Translations under genes and position numbers: made by a program | Assembly: GCF_008728515.1 (NCBI RefSeq) | Contig: NC_044983.1 | Location: 128,149,139 to 128,213,138, forward strand | DNA length: 64,000 nt | Direction of reading: 5' to 3' | Source: Papio anubis | Taxonomy: Eukaryota > Chordata > Mammalia > Primates > Cercopithecidae | In this document: positions 1 through 12,015 of the stretch, piece by piece | How positions within the stretch are numbered: the stretch's first letter is position 1 | How the letters are laid out: each line of letters starts with the position of its first letter | The notes under the pieces: generated by a model | Told to the model about the DNA's origin: nothing | Database searches by the model: none | What the model saw: only the letters and a program-made list of their open reading frames with translations

Positions 1-1385
1 GGGAATATTGTTCTGTAGTTTTATTTTCCTGTAAGATTTTTGTGTGGCTTTGATATCAGGGTAATACTGGCTCTATTAAATTAATTGGAAAGGGTTCCTT
101 TTTCTTCTGTAGTTTCTGAAGACTTAAGTTAGTATTATTTCTTTCTTAAATGTGTAGTTGAATTCACCAGTGTAACCACTGGGATTGGCCTTCACATTTG
201 GAGAAGATTTTGAATCACTGATTACTGATAAAATAAAAATATTTTATCAATATAGATATTTGGATTTTTCATTTCTTTTTTGAGCTCATTTTAGAAGTGT
301 GCATCTTTCTAGGAATATGTACATTTCATCTAATTGTCTAATGTGAGTTTTTGTAATTGTCACTTAAAATTATTTTAATTTATGGTTAGTCTCTAGTCAT
401 GTCTCTTATTTTTGAGTTTATAATTGGCTGCTTTTCTCTCCCTCCCTCTCTCCCTCTCTCCCACCTTCCTTCCTTCCTTTCTCTTCTTCCCCTCACCCCA
501 AATCCTCAGTCTACCTAGAAGTTTGTCATTTTTTTTAGCCTTTTGAAGAAACTGTTGCTTTATTTTAGTTTTTCTGTTGTGTTTTGATTCATGTTTTATT
601 CATTTCTGCTCTGATCTTTTGAATTTCCTTTCTTTCTTCCCTTTATTTTTTCCCTCCTTTAGCTTCTTGAGGTAAAAACTATGATTACTGATTTTAGATC
701 TTTCTTCTTTTAAATCTAGGCATTTAAAGCTGTAAATTTCCCTCTAGGCACTGACTTAATTGCATATCATACTGTTTTGGCATGTTTTACTTTCTGTTTT
801 CATTCAGTGAGAGAGATTTTCTAATTTCTGTTGTGATTTCTTATTGACCATGGATTATTTAGAAATGTTGTTTAATTTCCTAGTACATGGGGATTTCTCA
901 GATTTCCTTCTGTTGATTATTTCTAATTTTATCCCATTATTGTTGGAGAATATTCTTATATGATTTTAGTCCTTCTCAATTTATTAAGTCTTGTTTTATG
1001 CCTAGCATATTAAATGTGCACTTGAAAAGAATGTGTATTGTGCTATGGTTATGTGAAATGTTCTATATATATCAGTTACGTCAAGTTGGTTAAGAGTTTA
1101 GCTCAGGTCTACTATATCTTCACTGATTTCTCTCTAGTTGGTATATCAACTATTAAGAAAGAGATATTGAAATTACCAACTAAAACGGTTGAATTGTCTA
1201 TTTGTCTTTTCAATTAAATCCATTTTACATTGTGCTTTTGGGTCTCTGTTGTAGTCTGTGTTTGTGTGTATTTATAATTTTTTATATCCTGGCATGTTAA
1301 CCTTTTCATTATTATTAAATATGTCTTTTTGTTTCTAGTTATATTCCTTGTCTTAAAATCTGTTCTGTCTGATATTGATGTACCC
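1..1385 (-). mobile_element. L1 ORF2 fragment, antisense (inverted 5' part)
   Basis: The plus strand reads as the reverse complement of LINE-1 ORF2. Examples are the motif 'tttgatatcagggtaatact' near 49, and 'taaatttccctctaggcact' near 734. Stop codons break all frames, so it is an inactive fossil. It probably extends left of the window. At about 1,386 it switches abruptly to sense-strand L1 3' sequence. The CT-rich stretch at 432-500 is a simple-sequence patch inside it. Subfamily (L1M-type) is inferred from divergence. Confidence 0.75.
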
Positions 1386-1905
1386 AAGAGCAATGAAAAC
1401 ATGTCTACATAAAAACTTATTTACAAATGTTCACAGCAGTATTATTTTATAATGGCCAAAAAGCAGAAACAACACAAATGTGCACCAACTGATAAATGGA
1501 TCAATAAAATGTAGTGTATCTACATTATGGAATATTATTCAGCAATAAAAACAAATGAATTACTGATACATGCTACAACACATCTACAACATAGATGAAC
1601 ATTGGAAACCTCATACTAAGTGAAGGAAGCCAATCACAAAAGACCACATATTGTATGATTCAATTTATATGAATTTTCCAAAATAGAAAAATCTACAGGA
1701 CAGAAACTGGATTGATTAGACTAGGGCTGTGGGGGAAAATGGAGGATGATGGCTAAAGGGTGGGGGATTCTTTTGAGGATAACATTCTAAAATTTATAGT
1801 GATGGAGGCAAAGTTATGTCAAGGTACCAAAAGCTGTTGAATTAATACACTTTAAATAGGCAAATTATATGGTATGTGAGTTATCTCACCAAAGTCTTTT
1901 TAAAA
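1386..1905 (+). mobile_element. L1 3' end, sense strand
   Basis: This reads as the end of L1 ORF2 and the start of its 3' UTR, with typical phrases such as 'ttcacagcagtattatttta', 'attattcagcaataaaaaca' and 'taagtgaaggaagccaatca'. It joins the antisense L1 on its left and ends in an A-rich stretch near 1,900. Confidence 0.8.
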
Positions 1906-2400
1906 AATTTTTTAAAGAACACATACACATCAAATTTGTTGACTATGATGAAACCAAGGAGATGTTACAGCCAAATAAAATGTTAAATACTGGATTGGAC
2001 CTTGGAACAGAAAGAGGAACATTAGTGCAATAATTCGTGAAATTCTATTACAGTATTCAGTTCAGTTAATAGTATTGTTCTGATGTGATGTTAACGTTAG
2101 GTGAAACTGAACAAGGGGTATATGGGAACTTTGTACTACTACTGCAACTTTGGGTAAGTCTGTAATTATTTCAAAATAAAAAGTTATAGAAAAAACTATA
2201 TGAGATAAGAGTGAAAATGCAACCTATGGATTGTACTTCAGAATGCACCAATAATGGTTCATTGTAACACATGCACCACTGATATAAAATGTGAACAGTA
2301 GGGAGAACTGCATGGGGAAGGAGGGTATATGGGAACTCTCTACTATCTGCTCGATTTTCTGTAAATCAGAAACTGTAAAGTCTACTAATTTTAAAAAATT
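1906..2400 (+). mobile_element. Further L1-like 3' ends
   Basis: Two consecutive blocks each contain a 'tatatgggaact' motif (near 2,119 and 2,325) followed by a short AT-rich end, the usual look of old L1 3' ends. They appear to be stacked 3'-end fragments. Subfamily is not resolved. Confidence 0.5.
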
Positions 2401-4090
2401 AGAAACTTCAAATTTCTATTTCTGAAAAAGGAATATGAAAGGATAATTTTAATATGCTATATTTTGAGAAAGAAAAAAAATCAGTGAAATTATTACAAAC
2501 CCACAGGCAATTTAAAGTTCATCCTTGCAACACACTATCTCTAGGAATCAGGCTGGCTCAGGAAATCAAGGAGGAAATGCAGTCATGAGAAAAATATGTC
2601 TCTTTCTTACAATCAACACAGAAGCCTTGAAAGAATGAAAACAAAATTAAGGAAGATAGAAGAGAGTGTTGCTTTGAAGAAAGGGTGCAATCTGTGAAGG
2701 CAGACTGGTCAGATTTAAATATAAAATAGGGCTTTGAAGGCCAGGGTAGGCTGATACAAGTGGGAAGTGGAGATGCACAGGGAATTCAATTGATCTAAAA
2801 GTAGACACTAGAGAAAGCAGAAAGATCTTAATTTTTACAAATCAAAACAACCTTGGAAAGATTAGACCACATTGCACTCTGAGATCTTGGAAGATCTTGG
2901 GTCTTTTGTTGGATTTATTCAAGGAGAAAACTAGGATCAATCAACAGTTGAGAAGTTCCATCTTAAAACCACAAATAGAGAGCTCAGTAAGTGGGAACCA
3001 TCCCATGAGGAATGGGCTACTATATGGGATGCTTACAGAAAACCTAGACAGATGTAAGAAGATTGGACCAAACACACAGAGTATTCAAAGTGGTTTTAGT
3101 GAGTTTCAAGGTGAGGCAGCCATCTTCATGCAGTGGTGGAGATACAGACGCTACTTATGCCCCAAGGAAACATGCCTGAAAAATTTACAGAATGATGGCT
3201 TTAAAGTGAGGCACACTAATATGAGAGCCATTGAAGGGGCCAGGCAAAACAAGATAGTGTACATGTCTGAACTGTTGGTCACATGGCAGAATGTCTTGAC
3301 AGAGACACTTGAGGAAGTGGCAGTGGACAAGATAGTTCTGAATGACTAATGCTTTGGGCAGTCCCAGAGTATATTGATTTTATTTCCTCAGATCTGAGAG
3401 AAACAAGTGGACAAAATCTAGTGGCATATAATATAAATATTTAAAATAAATATTTCTACAAAATATTAAAAATATTTCTACAAAAAACAGAACAAAAAGA
3501 AAGGCTCAAATCCGGCAAACCATCCCAGCCCAAAATGAATCAGCGAAGAAAGGAGAGTGACTTAAGCTAGTTAACCTATTAGAAAACAGGCTGGGCCTTT
3601 CAGAAAGCAAAGGGGAGAACCATAGTGGAAAACAAAATGTCAGTGTCATATTTCTCTACAGCAGAAAACAATGTAGCAAAACAACTACTACTCAAGACTC
3701 AAAATAAAGAAAAGCAGTGTTTTCGGGAGCAACGGGCTTCTAATCATTACCAGTCCCATAGAGTGACAGCCTTCAAAAACCTCCATAAGCTAAAAATGAT
3801 ATTTCCACTGAAAAAAAATGGGGGACAAGGAGGAAACATTCCCAAGGGTAAGATTTCAGAGGGTTGCAAAATTCCAGGGCAACAGCCAGTGTGAGACAGG
3901 GTTGTGCCTGGCTGTTCACAAGAGCCAGTAGAAGTACGGCCAGATACATCCACCTTCAGTGTTTCACATTGGGCTCAAAGGAGAAATAAAAACTGAGAGG
4001 TTTCAAGTATGTTCAATATAAGGAGATGCATCTTAAATAAGACTAGCATCTGGGGCTACCACCATTGAAACATTCTCATTTTTTCAAGAA
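2401..4090. other. Intergenic, mostly unique sequence
   Basis: No exon, RNA gene or clear repeat is recognised. A 150-codon open frame at 2,897-3,349 has no recognisable domain and no supporting signals (see findings). The rest is A-rich unique sequence. Confidence 0.5.
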
Positions 4091-4094
4091 AAAT

Positions 4095-4325
4095 GATATC
4101 AAGTGTTTATTGCATGCCAGGTACTACTATGCATCTTATATTTATTACTTCATTTATAATTACATCATCCTATGAAGATGGGCACGAATAGCATTTTATA
4201 TTTATTACTTCATTTATAATTACATTATCCTATGAAGTTGGGCACTAATAGCATTACAACTTTGTGGATGAGGAAATTGGGGCACAGAGAGATTAAATAG
4301 TCCTCTTGGTAGAGTGTCATGGAGA
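4095..4325 (+). repeat. MIR element with an internal 60-bp tandem duplication
   Basis: A MIR-like core ('gatgaggaaattggggcaca' near 4,268) is preceded by two copies of a 60-base unit, 4,141-4,200 and 4,201-4,260. The copies are in exact register and differ at only a few positions, mostly in the last bases of the unit. Confidence 0.7.
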
Positions 4326-4559
4326 CCAGAACCACTCTGATGAATTCAGGGTGACTCTGATGGATGGTCTTTTCCTCTCCAAGTGTCAACCATTCTTTCT
4401 TTAATGGTAGGGACCCCTGGACTTAGGCAGAGTATGGAGGGAGGCATTTTGGGAAACTTGGGAGTGCTTCTGCCTCATTCCTGATTTTCAGTCTATGAGA
4501 ATAATTCTTCCCTAAATGCTCTTGGCTTCTTGTTTCATCCCTTTTCCATAGATGTTGAT
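4326..4559. other. Intergenic, nothing recognised
   Basis: Unique sequence without a convincing open frame or known repeat signature. Confidence 0.4.
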
Positions 4560-4745
4560 AGTTACCTGGTTAATGAGTAACTTTTCCTTTTCCTAATGTA
4601 AACATTTTTACTATAAACTTTTGCTATGAATTTCTCTTTCAGTACTGCTTTAGCTGTGTTCAACAAATTTTGTTATGTTGTATTTATATTTTAATGCAGT
4701 TCAATGTATTTTAAAATATCCTTTGAGTCTTCCTCTTTGATCCAT

Positions 4746-4806
4746 GGCCTCCCAAAGTGCTGGGATTACAGGCATGAGCCATGCTGGTCCTCTCTGTTTT
4801 CCATTT
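4746..4806 (-). repeat. 61-bp duplicate of an Alu end plus its flank
   Basis: This stretch matches 5,839-5,899 at 59 of 61 positions. It contains the 5' end of an antisense Alu together with about 20 bases of non-Alu flank. It is therefore a copy of that junction, not an independent Alu insertion. Confidence 0.8.
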
Positions 4807-5595
4807 AAGCACCCAGGGGATACTTAAAGTATGCTAAGTTTCTAAGAGATTGGAAAATTTCCTGTTGTCTTTCCCTTATTTATTTCTACTTTGATTCCTT
4901 TTGTTAAGAGAACACATTCTGTATGATTTCAATTCTTTTAAATTTGTCAACATTTATTTTATGGCTCAGGATATGGTCTATCTTGGTATATGTTCCATGG
5001 ATGCTTGAAAAGAACATGTATTCTTCTCTGTTGGATGGAGTATTCTATAAATGTTGATTAGATGCTACTGGTTGATGGTGTTGAGTTATTCTGTATCCTT
5101 GCTGATTTTCAGTCTAGTTGTTCTATCAGTTGTTGAGGGAGAGGTATTAAAGTCTCCAATTACAATTGATTTGTCTATTTCTCCTTTCAGTTCTATAAGT
5201 TTTTGCCTCACCTATTTCGCAGCTCTGTTGTTTAATGCATACACATTAGGATTGCTATCTTTTCTTGGAGGATTAATCCTTAGGTCATTACGCAATATTC
5301 CTTTCTGTCCCTCAGAATTTTATTTGCTATTTTTATTTGCTAATTTTTTATTTGTCTGATATTAGTAAAGCCACTCCTTTCTTTTGATTAATATTTGCAT
5401 GGTACATCATTTTTCATTCCTTACTTTCAACCACCTATGTTATTATAGTTGAAGTGAACTTTTTGTAGACAGTATATTGGTAAGTCATATTTTATTATAC
5501 ACTCTGCCAACCTCTGTCTTTTAATATTGTATTAATTTTAACCATATTGTAATAATTGATATTTTGGGGCTTAAAGCTGCCATTTTAATTTAAAT

Positions 5596-5880
5596 TTTAT
5601 TTTATTTTTGAGACAGAGTCTTGCTCTGTCACCCAGGCTGGAGTGCAGTGGCATGATCTCAGCTCACTGCAACCTCCACCTCCTGCGTTCAAGTGATTCT
5701 TCTGGTTCAGCCTCCCAAGTAGCTGGGACTTCAGGTGTGCACCACCCTGCCCATTTTTGTATTTTTAGTAGAGACGGTGTTTCGCCATGTTAGCCAGGCT
5801 GGTCTTGAACTCCTGACCTCAGGCGATCCGCCTGCCTCGGCCTCCCAAAGTGCTGGAATTACAGGCATGAGCCATGCTGG
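5596..5880 (-). mobile_element. Alu, antisense, inserted in L1
   Basis: Reverse-complement Alu with 'gagacagagtcttgctctgt' at 5,609 and 'cctcccaaagtgctggaatt' near 5,841. Its 5' end is shortened: the usual CG-rich start is replaced by 'catgctgg'. Confidence 0.93.
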
Positions 5881-8230
5881 TTCTCTCTGTTTTCCATTTC
5901 TCTATTTTCTTTTTTCTCCCTTTCCGTGAGTTACTTAACTTTTTTTTTTTTTTTAGAATTCTATTTTGATTTATCTTTGACATTTTTTGAGTGTATCTCT
6001 TTGTACAGCTTTTTCAGTGACTGCTCTAAGTATTACATTATACATACATAACATATAATGTACTGGTATTGGCAACTTTCCCATTTTTAGTGAAGTATAG
6101 AAAGCTTATCCCTTTTTCATATTTTTACCCTCCATCATTTATAATATAATTGTCTTAAATATTACCTCTCTGTTTAGTTAAAACCACATCAGACAGTGTT
6201 GTTATTTTTGTTTCAATCATCAAAGATAAGTTAGAAAACTCAGGAAGAGAAGAAAGAACTGTCACATCTACCCATTTCTTTTCCATTTAATTGTTCCTTT
6301 TTCTTTACTAATGTTTCAAGATTTCTTTTTTTGTCATTTTCATTCTGTTTTGAAACTTGCTTTAGCCATTCTTTTAGGGAAGATCTTTTGGTGACAAATA
6401 GTTTTCCTTCACCTGAGAATCTCTTGATTCTTGTCCTCATTCTTAAAAAAATATAGTTTCACTGGATATGGAATTCTGGACTGACAATTCCTTTCTTTCA
6501 GCACTTGAAAAGTGTCGTACCATAACCTTCTGCCCTCCATTATTTTTCTTGAGAAATCTGCTATTATTCAAATTGTTTTTCCTCTGTAGGAAAGATGTTT
6601 CTCTCTTGCTACTCTCACAAGTTATTTTTGTCTTTAATTTTCAGATATTTGACTTTGATATGTTTTGGTATTGGTTTCTTTGAGTTCATACTCTGGTGTT
6701 TACTCAGTTTCCTAAATCTGTAGTTTTATGGCTTTTGCCAAATTTGGAAAAATTTTCAGCCATTATTTTTTTCAAATTTTCAGTTTTACCTTTTTTTTTT
6801 CTTTCTTGCATTCTGATAACATGAATGTTAGATCTTTTGTTATAGTTCTGTAGGTCATTGAGGTTCTTTTTATATTCTCTTCTCTGTGTTTTTCAAATTG
6901 GGTTATTTTTATTGTTCTGTCAGGTTCCTGGGTTATTTTCTCTGTTTGTTCCATTTTGTTGTGAGGCCACATATATCGAGTGTTTTGTTTTGGTTATTTT
7001 CTTTTTTAGTTCTAAAATTTCCATATGGTTATTCTTTATATCCTCTATTTCTTTACCAAGGAATTCTATTTTTTTCACCTGCTTTGAATACATTTATAAT
7101 TGCTCACTAAAGCATTTTTATGATTGTTTTAAAATCCATATCAAATAATTCTGATATCTGTGTCACCAGATGCTGGCATATATTGATAGTCTTTGCTCAC
7201 TGAAGTTGAGATTTTTCCTAGTTCTTGGTACAATTAATGATTTTTGATCAAAACTTGAACAATTTGGGTGTTAAGAAACTCTGGATCTCATTTTAGAAGA
7301 ACTGTTATGACATCACTGCATTGGGAAACAGGAGATGCCACTTCATTACTGCCAGGTGGGGCTGGAAGTCCAAGTTGTTACTCCATTGACACCTGGAAGC
7401 TGTTGTGCTTTTCTGTACTGCTGGGCGGGGATGGCAATTCAGTCTCTTCTCTCTGCTGATGCCACCCCGCCTGGGAGGGTCAGGGTTGCCTCGTTACTGC
7501 TCATCATGTGGCCTTTCATGGACACCACTTGGAGATGGCCTTGTTACTGCTGGACAATTATGAAAGTCCTGATTCTTCACTAGGTCTCTTCTGACACCAC
7601 CTAAGTGGCAAGGGGGAGAGTGACACCTTATTACCACTGGATGAGAGCAGAAGTTCAGGCTCCCTACAAGGTCTCCACTGATACAGCAGAAAGAGGAGGC
7701 TCATTCCTGCCCAGCAGGGTAAAAGTCACAGCTCCACACTCTGCCTCCTCTGACAAACCCAGTCAGGGGGATTGGGGAACCTCCTTACAGATTGACACGG
7801 GTGGAAATCTGGGCTCCTCACTTGACCTTGGCTGGCTTGGTGGGGTTAGAGACAAATTTTCTGAGATATTTGATATAGTAAAGAGGTTGTTATCTGAAAG
7901 TTTCCTGTCTTACCAGTCTGCCACCCTTTCCTGGAACTTTGGCTCAAGAGGCTTTTCTGGGGGCTTGTTTTGTCCGTGCTCATTGGCATTTCTGAATGTC
8001 CAGCTTCTCCAACATCTCATCTGAGACACAGGAGGCCAAATAAAATCCAGGAAACTCCTACCATATATCTCGTCCCTCTGATCCTGAGGTTGATAGCCAG
8101 TCTTTCTTCTCTCTACCTTTCAGTGCCTTCTTATGTTTATTTTATATATAATATTCATGGTTTTAGCTATACTTAGTAGGAGGTATAGGGAAAAGTGTAT
8201 TTTTCACTCCATCTTTCTGGGGTGAGAAAC

Positions 8231-10239
8231 CAAGAACCAGAAATGTTTATTATTGCCATAGAAACCTAGGAGAAGAAGGGTTGTGGTTTTGTGTCCCTGG
8301 GTATGTAGGGGATGGGGAGAAGCTGTCCGTAAGTGGTAGCAGGGATCCAGCAATATAGTGGCAGGCTGGACTAAAGGAGAGATGACTGGGAAGCAATTCC
8401 CTGTGGTGCATGACAGCTGATAGATGGATGTCAGAAACAGTGGTGCCTGATGATGCATTTGAAGCCATTTCCTCCCCTATATTCCTCTTACTCTCCATCT
8501 CCCCCTAAATCTTCAGTAAGCACCTATTATATGAAGCACCTTAGTATTAAAGAATGACAGAGATGAAAGGGAAGGTTATGTAGTTGTATTTTGGGCCAAG
8601 GAGACTGGGAGAGGTGGCAGGGCCAGCGATGAAGAGTCTGCCAGAGTGATGGAGGTCTGAGCAAGGAGCAAGTTGGTGAAGAAAGATTAGGACATTGCCA
8701 TGTAGAGTCGTTGTGGAAGCCTGTATGTTCTCAGAGCTCAGTGGAGAAGAGGTAAAAGCAGGGACCAGTAGCTGAGTCATTATGAGAAAGAGGTTTCAGG
8801 GTGGTGGAAGTGACACATTGGCTCGATTCTCTTGAAGCTTGATGCTTTGTTGCTTGAGTGGAGAGAAGCACCTCTGCTTTTGCGTATGGAGGGAAGCTCT
8901 TTGCATGGATTTTGAAGGCAGCCTGTGCATTTCGGAGTACTGAGTGCTCCCCCACAGGCTCCTAACGCCTTGCTGCTTCTCTAGGTGGGGTCTGATGTGG
9001 AGTCAGCTCACAGGCCTGCCGTTCCTCTCTCGTAGTACTCTTCATTCCAGTGATATCCTGGCTTGCTTCATGAACCCTGAGACCAGAGGTCCTAAAGCAC
9101 CAAACCCAGTGAAGCAGAGACACCTCTGGCATGGTTCTGTGGGTTGCTTCTCAGGGACGAGGCCAGCGAGAATGATTCAGCACAGAGGCCAACCTGTGCA
9201 AGCTTTTTGCATGCATTTTAGGGCAATGGGAAGCATGGTGAGTGAGGTTTGTGGTAAATCTTTAACCGCATTCAATTTTTTCTAAGATTTATCTGCTTTA
9301 GAGCATGTAGAAATGGAGAAATGACCATGGACTGCACAATGCTGTGCTTATTATATTGCTGTAGAGAGAAGGATGCCGCCGGCTCTCCATAGCCTGGGGT
9401 GAACTTGGCCTATGTAATGGGGCAGCAGGGCGTCAGGCAGGTAAGTTCTTCTTCTTGTATTGCCTTTTCCAGTAAATGTCAATACACTCCCCAGCTCACC
9501 TTTGCCTAACATCTAGGTCTTAATCCAAGTTGTCCTCCCCAGGGTGAATTGATCTCCCTTCCACGACACCTCCTGAGCATCTGTTGGCTGAGTCTCCATC
9601 CCCAACAGCACATCACAAGGTGTCGATTCCATATCACAGAATGGAAACTGTGTTTTGATTCACCGGGATCCAAACACTCTTTTTGTAGAATCTACAAAGT
9701 GACATGGATGGTCATATTTTAGAGGACTATCCCTGCAGCTAGTGGGGAAACCCTGGTGAGGGGCAGTACAGCAGGCTATTCTGGCTGGCTGGTTCTGAGC
9801 TGAGGGGATGTGATGGAGGCAGGAAGAGTGAGGATGCAGAGGAGGGGAGGACCCAATAAGTAGAAATGAGCAGCAGCCTGGTAGGACCTGGAGGCTGATA
9901 AGACTGGAGGAGAGAGGCTTAGGATGGGGCTTGGATTTGCTATCACAGAGACAGCCAATGGTGTGATGTCAGGAGAAAGGTTGAGGAGTTCAGATTAGGA
10001 TGTGTTGAATTTGAAATATCTGTAGGGTGTCCAGGCAGAGTTGACCTAAGCTCAAAAAAGTCTGGCTGGAGACTGAGCTAGAGAGAGATGTGGGAGCTCC
10101 AGGCACGTATGGTCCCCAGGAAGGATGGGCAGAGCACGGGTTCTCACCTGTTTTTAATCCCACACCCTGACACTTAAAATGACTGTTTTGTTTTACTTTC
10201 TCTAGTTTGTATCATGAACCCAACAATGATGACAGTAGC
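8231..10239. other. Intergenic upstream region
   Basis: No exon or RNA gene is recognised. The sequence is mostly unique, of mixed composition, with no long open frame that looks coding. It lies about 1.8-3.8 kb upstream of the thyroglobulin cap site, a range where a distal thyroid enhancer could sit, but I see no diagnostic motif cluster. Confidence 0.4.
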
Positions 10240-10631
10240 TGTTATGGAGTGAATTGTGTCCTCCCCGCAATTCCATATTCTGAAGTCCTAAACCCAGGAC
10301 CTCAGAATGTGATTGCATTTGGAGGTAGGGTCTTTAAATAGGTAATTAAATACATAATGAGGTCACAAGGGTGGGCTCTAATCCAATATGACTGGTGTCC
10401 TTAAAGGAAATAAATATTAGGACACCAACACACACACAGGGAAGACCAAGTGAGGACACAGGGAGGAGATGGCCATCCGCAAGCCCAGGAGAGGAGCCTT
10501 CAAAGAAACCAACACTGCTGACATCTTGATCTTGGACTTCCAGCCTTCAGAACTATGGGAAAATAAATTTCTGTTACTTAAGCCACCCAGTCTGTGATAC
10601 TTTGTGATAACACCCATAGCAGACTAGTACA
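10240..10631 (+). mobile_element. MaLR (MLT1-like) solo LTR
   Basis: The element starts TG and ends CA and is bounded by a perfect 5-bp target-site duplication, gtagc at 10,235-10,239 and 10,632-10,636. Internal phrases such as 'gaattgtgtcctccccgcaa', 'tccaatatgactggtgtcct' and 'ccacccagtctgtgatactt' are typical of ERVL-MaLR LTRs. It carries an AATAAA signal near 10,562. No internal region is seen, so it is a solo LTR. Confidence 0.85.
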
Positions 10632-10636
10632 GTAGC

Positions 10637-11200
10637 TAACACTGGATACTTATTATGTGTCAAATGCTGTTTTAAGCACTTTGCATATCTTAACACATAT
10701 AATATTCATAACCCTATTTGTGGAAGGTAGTACCGTCTACGGCACGGCAGCTATATCAGCCCCTTTATTTCCCCCAAGGTTTGGAATCTCTTCCACTTTC
10801 CAGCTTGTCCTCCTGCCCTTCACTCTCCCCGGGACCATGTCCTCCAGATTCTCACAGGTCCCTCCGTCTCTCCTCAGGTGCCAGGCTCAGCAACCTGCCC
10901 CATTACCTGCCAGTTCCTGACCCTATCTGTCACTAGCTCCTTACCCAGCTGGGCTGGTCTTCTGAATACTTGCTGTTCCCTGGCATGATGCTTTTGCAAA
11001 ATAAGAAAATCAATAATAATAATAATAATAACTACTGGCGTCTAGTGAGCATGTGCTCTTCATATCTATTTATTCTCTTACAAATACCTTAACAAATGGG
11101 ACATATTATTATTCTCCTTTTAACTTTGCTTTCTAGAGAAGGAGGCTTGGGCTCAGGGAGATGAGGTGAGTTTTCCCAGGTCTCACAGGAATAGGACTGA
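10637..11200 (+). repeat. MIR fragments
   Basis: Two MIR-like stretches (about 10,640-10,730 and 11,035-11,195) include 'tgttttaagcactttgcata' and the degraded core 'gggctcagggagatgaggtg'. An (AAT)n run lies at about 11,011-11,031. Confidence 0.55.
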
Positions 11201-11364
11201 AGGAAGGAAGCCTTGTTTGCCAGGAGAAACCGAACTTACATACAGGATTTCTGTGGAATACACAGTTCCTGCTTTCTTTTTGTTGACACAGTCTGAGGTC
11301 CTAGGAAAGAGAGGAGAAGAATAGAAATATGAATATGAGTGTGTGTGTGTATTTTGCTTCCCTC

Positions 11365-11480
11365 ACTAAAGTTTTCACAGTCTGTATTAATGAGGGCATG
11401 ATTTTATCTGTTTTGTTCACTGCCATATCCTCATTGCTAGATTAGGTGCCTGCTACTGTGGAGCTCTAAAATGTTGTTAG
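11365..11480 (+). repeat. L2 3'-end fragment
   Basis: 'ctgttttgttcactgccata' followed by a degraded tail is typical of the L2 3' end. The purine tract begins directly where the L2 tail would be, so the tail may have seeded it. Confidence 0.5.
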
Positions 11481-11690
11481 AGAAAGAATAGAAGAAAGAA
11501 AAGAAGGAAAGAAGGAAGAAAGAAAAGAAAGGAGGAAGGAAGGAAAGAAGGATAGAAGGGAGAAAGGAAGGAAAGAAGGAAGGAAGGAAGAAATGAAAGA
11601 AAGGAAGGAAGGAAAGAAGGAAGGAAGGAAAGAAGGAAGAAAGGAAGAAAGGCAACAAAGGAAGGAAAGAGAAGGAGAAAGGGTTGGGGG
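11480..11690 (+). repeat. GGAA/GAAA purine microsatellite
   Basis: About 210 bases of nearly pure A and G on the plus strand, built from GGAA, GAAA and GAAG units. It lies about 325-535 bases upstream of the predicted cap site. The open frames on both strands here (poly-Ser/Phe/Leu or Lys/Glu/Gly) are simple-repeat artefacts. Confidence 0.95.
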
Positions 11691-11927
11691 TGGGGAGGAA
11701 AGAACAAAGGATTGCTTTTCCCTCACTATGGGTTTGAGCCTGTTGCCTCCAAGGATACAGAGCTTTGGTCTTTACCCATAAAGAAGGATTTTGAAGTCAC
11801 CCCACCCAGTTCTGTTCCCCCACAGTTTAGACAAGATCCTCATGCTCCACTGGCCACACGAGTGCCCGCAGAAGGAGCAGACACAGGTGGAGGGAGCTCC
11901 TTGTGACCAGCAGAGAAAACAGGATGG

Positions 11928-11955
11928 GGCACTGCCTCACTGAGGACCTGTGGGT
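11928..11955 (+). promoter_or_regulatory. Candidate PAX8/NKX2-1 region of the TG promoter
   Basis: The sequence around 'gcactgcctcactgagg' lies at about -88 to -61 from the predicted cap site. This is where the mammalian thyroglobulin promoter has its C region, bound by PAX8 and NKX2-1 (TTF-1), as known in rat and human. The call rests on position plus resemblance of the CACTGCC half. Binding is inferred. Confidence 0.5.
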
Positions 11956-11981
11956 GGGAAGGAAAGTGCCAACAGCAGCTC

Positions 11982-11988
11982 TATAAAA
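11982..11988 (+). promoter_or_regulatory. TATA box of TG
   Basis: TATAAAA lies 28-34 bases upstream of the predicted cap site, the normal distance. No other TATA box is close to the first coding exon. Confidence 0.85.
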
Positions 11989-12015
11989 GCTCCCTGGCCA
12001 GGGGACCTAGGGCAA

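Larger units (their letters stand above)
4560..8230 (-). mobile_element. Old L1 element, antisense, interrupted by Alu
   Basis: From left to right this reads as the reverse complement of L1 ORF2 (for example 'gccactcctttcttttgatt' near 5,371), then ORF1-like sequence (6,430-7,200), then a GC-richer 5' UTR with repeated 'ctgctgggcggggatgg'-like phrases (7,330-7,830). It ends near 8,230. An Alu sits at about 5,596-5,880. All frames are broken, so the element is dead. The order fits one long minus-strand L1M-type copy, though it could be several fragments in register. Confidence 0.65.

Noticed and set aside
6240..7148. Several 66-96 codon hydrophobic frames upstream of TG
   Set aside because: Antisense translations of old L1 sequence.
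11437..11726. Ser/Phe/Leu-rich open frames on the minus strand upstream of TG
   Set aside because: Translation of the purine microsatellite; no coding character.
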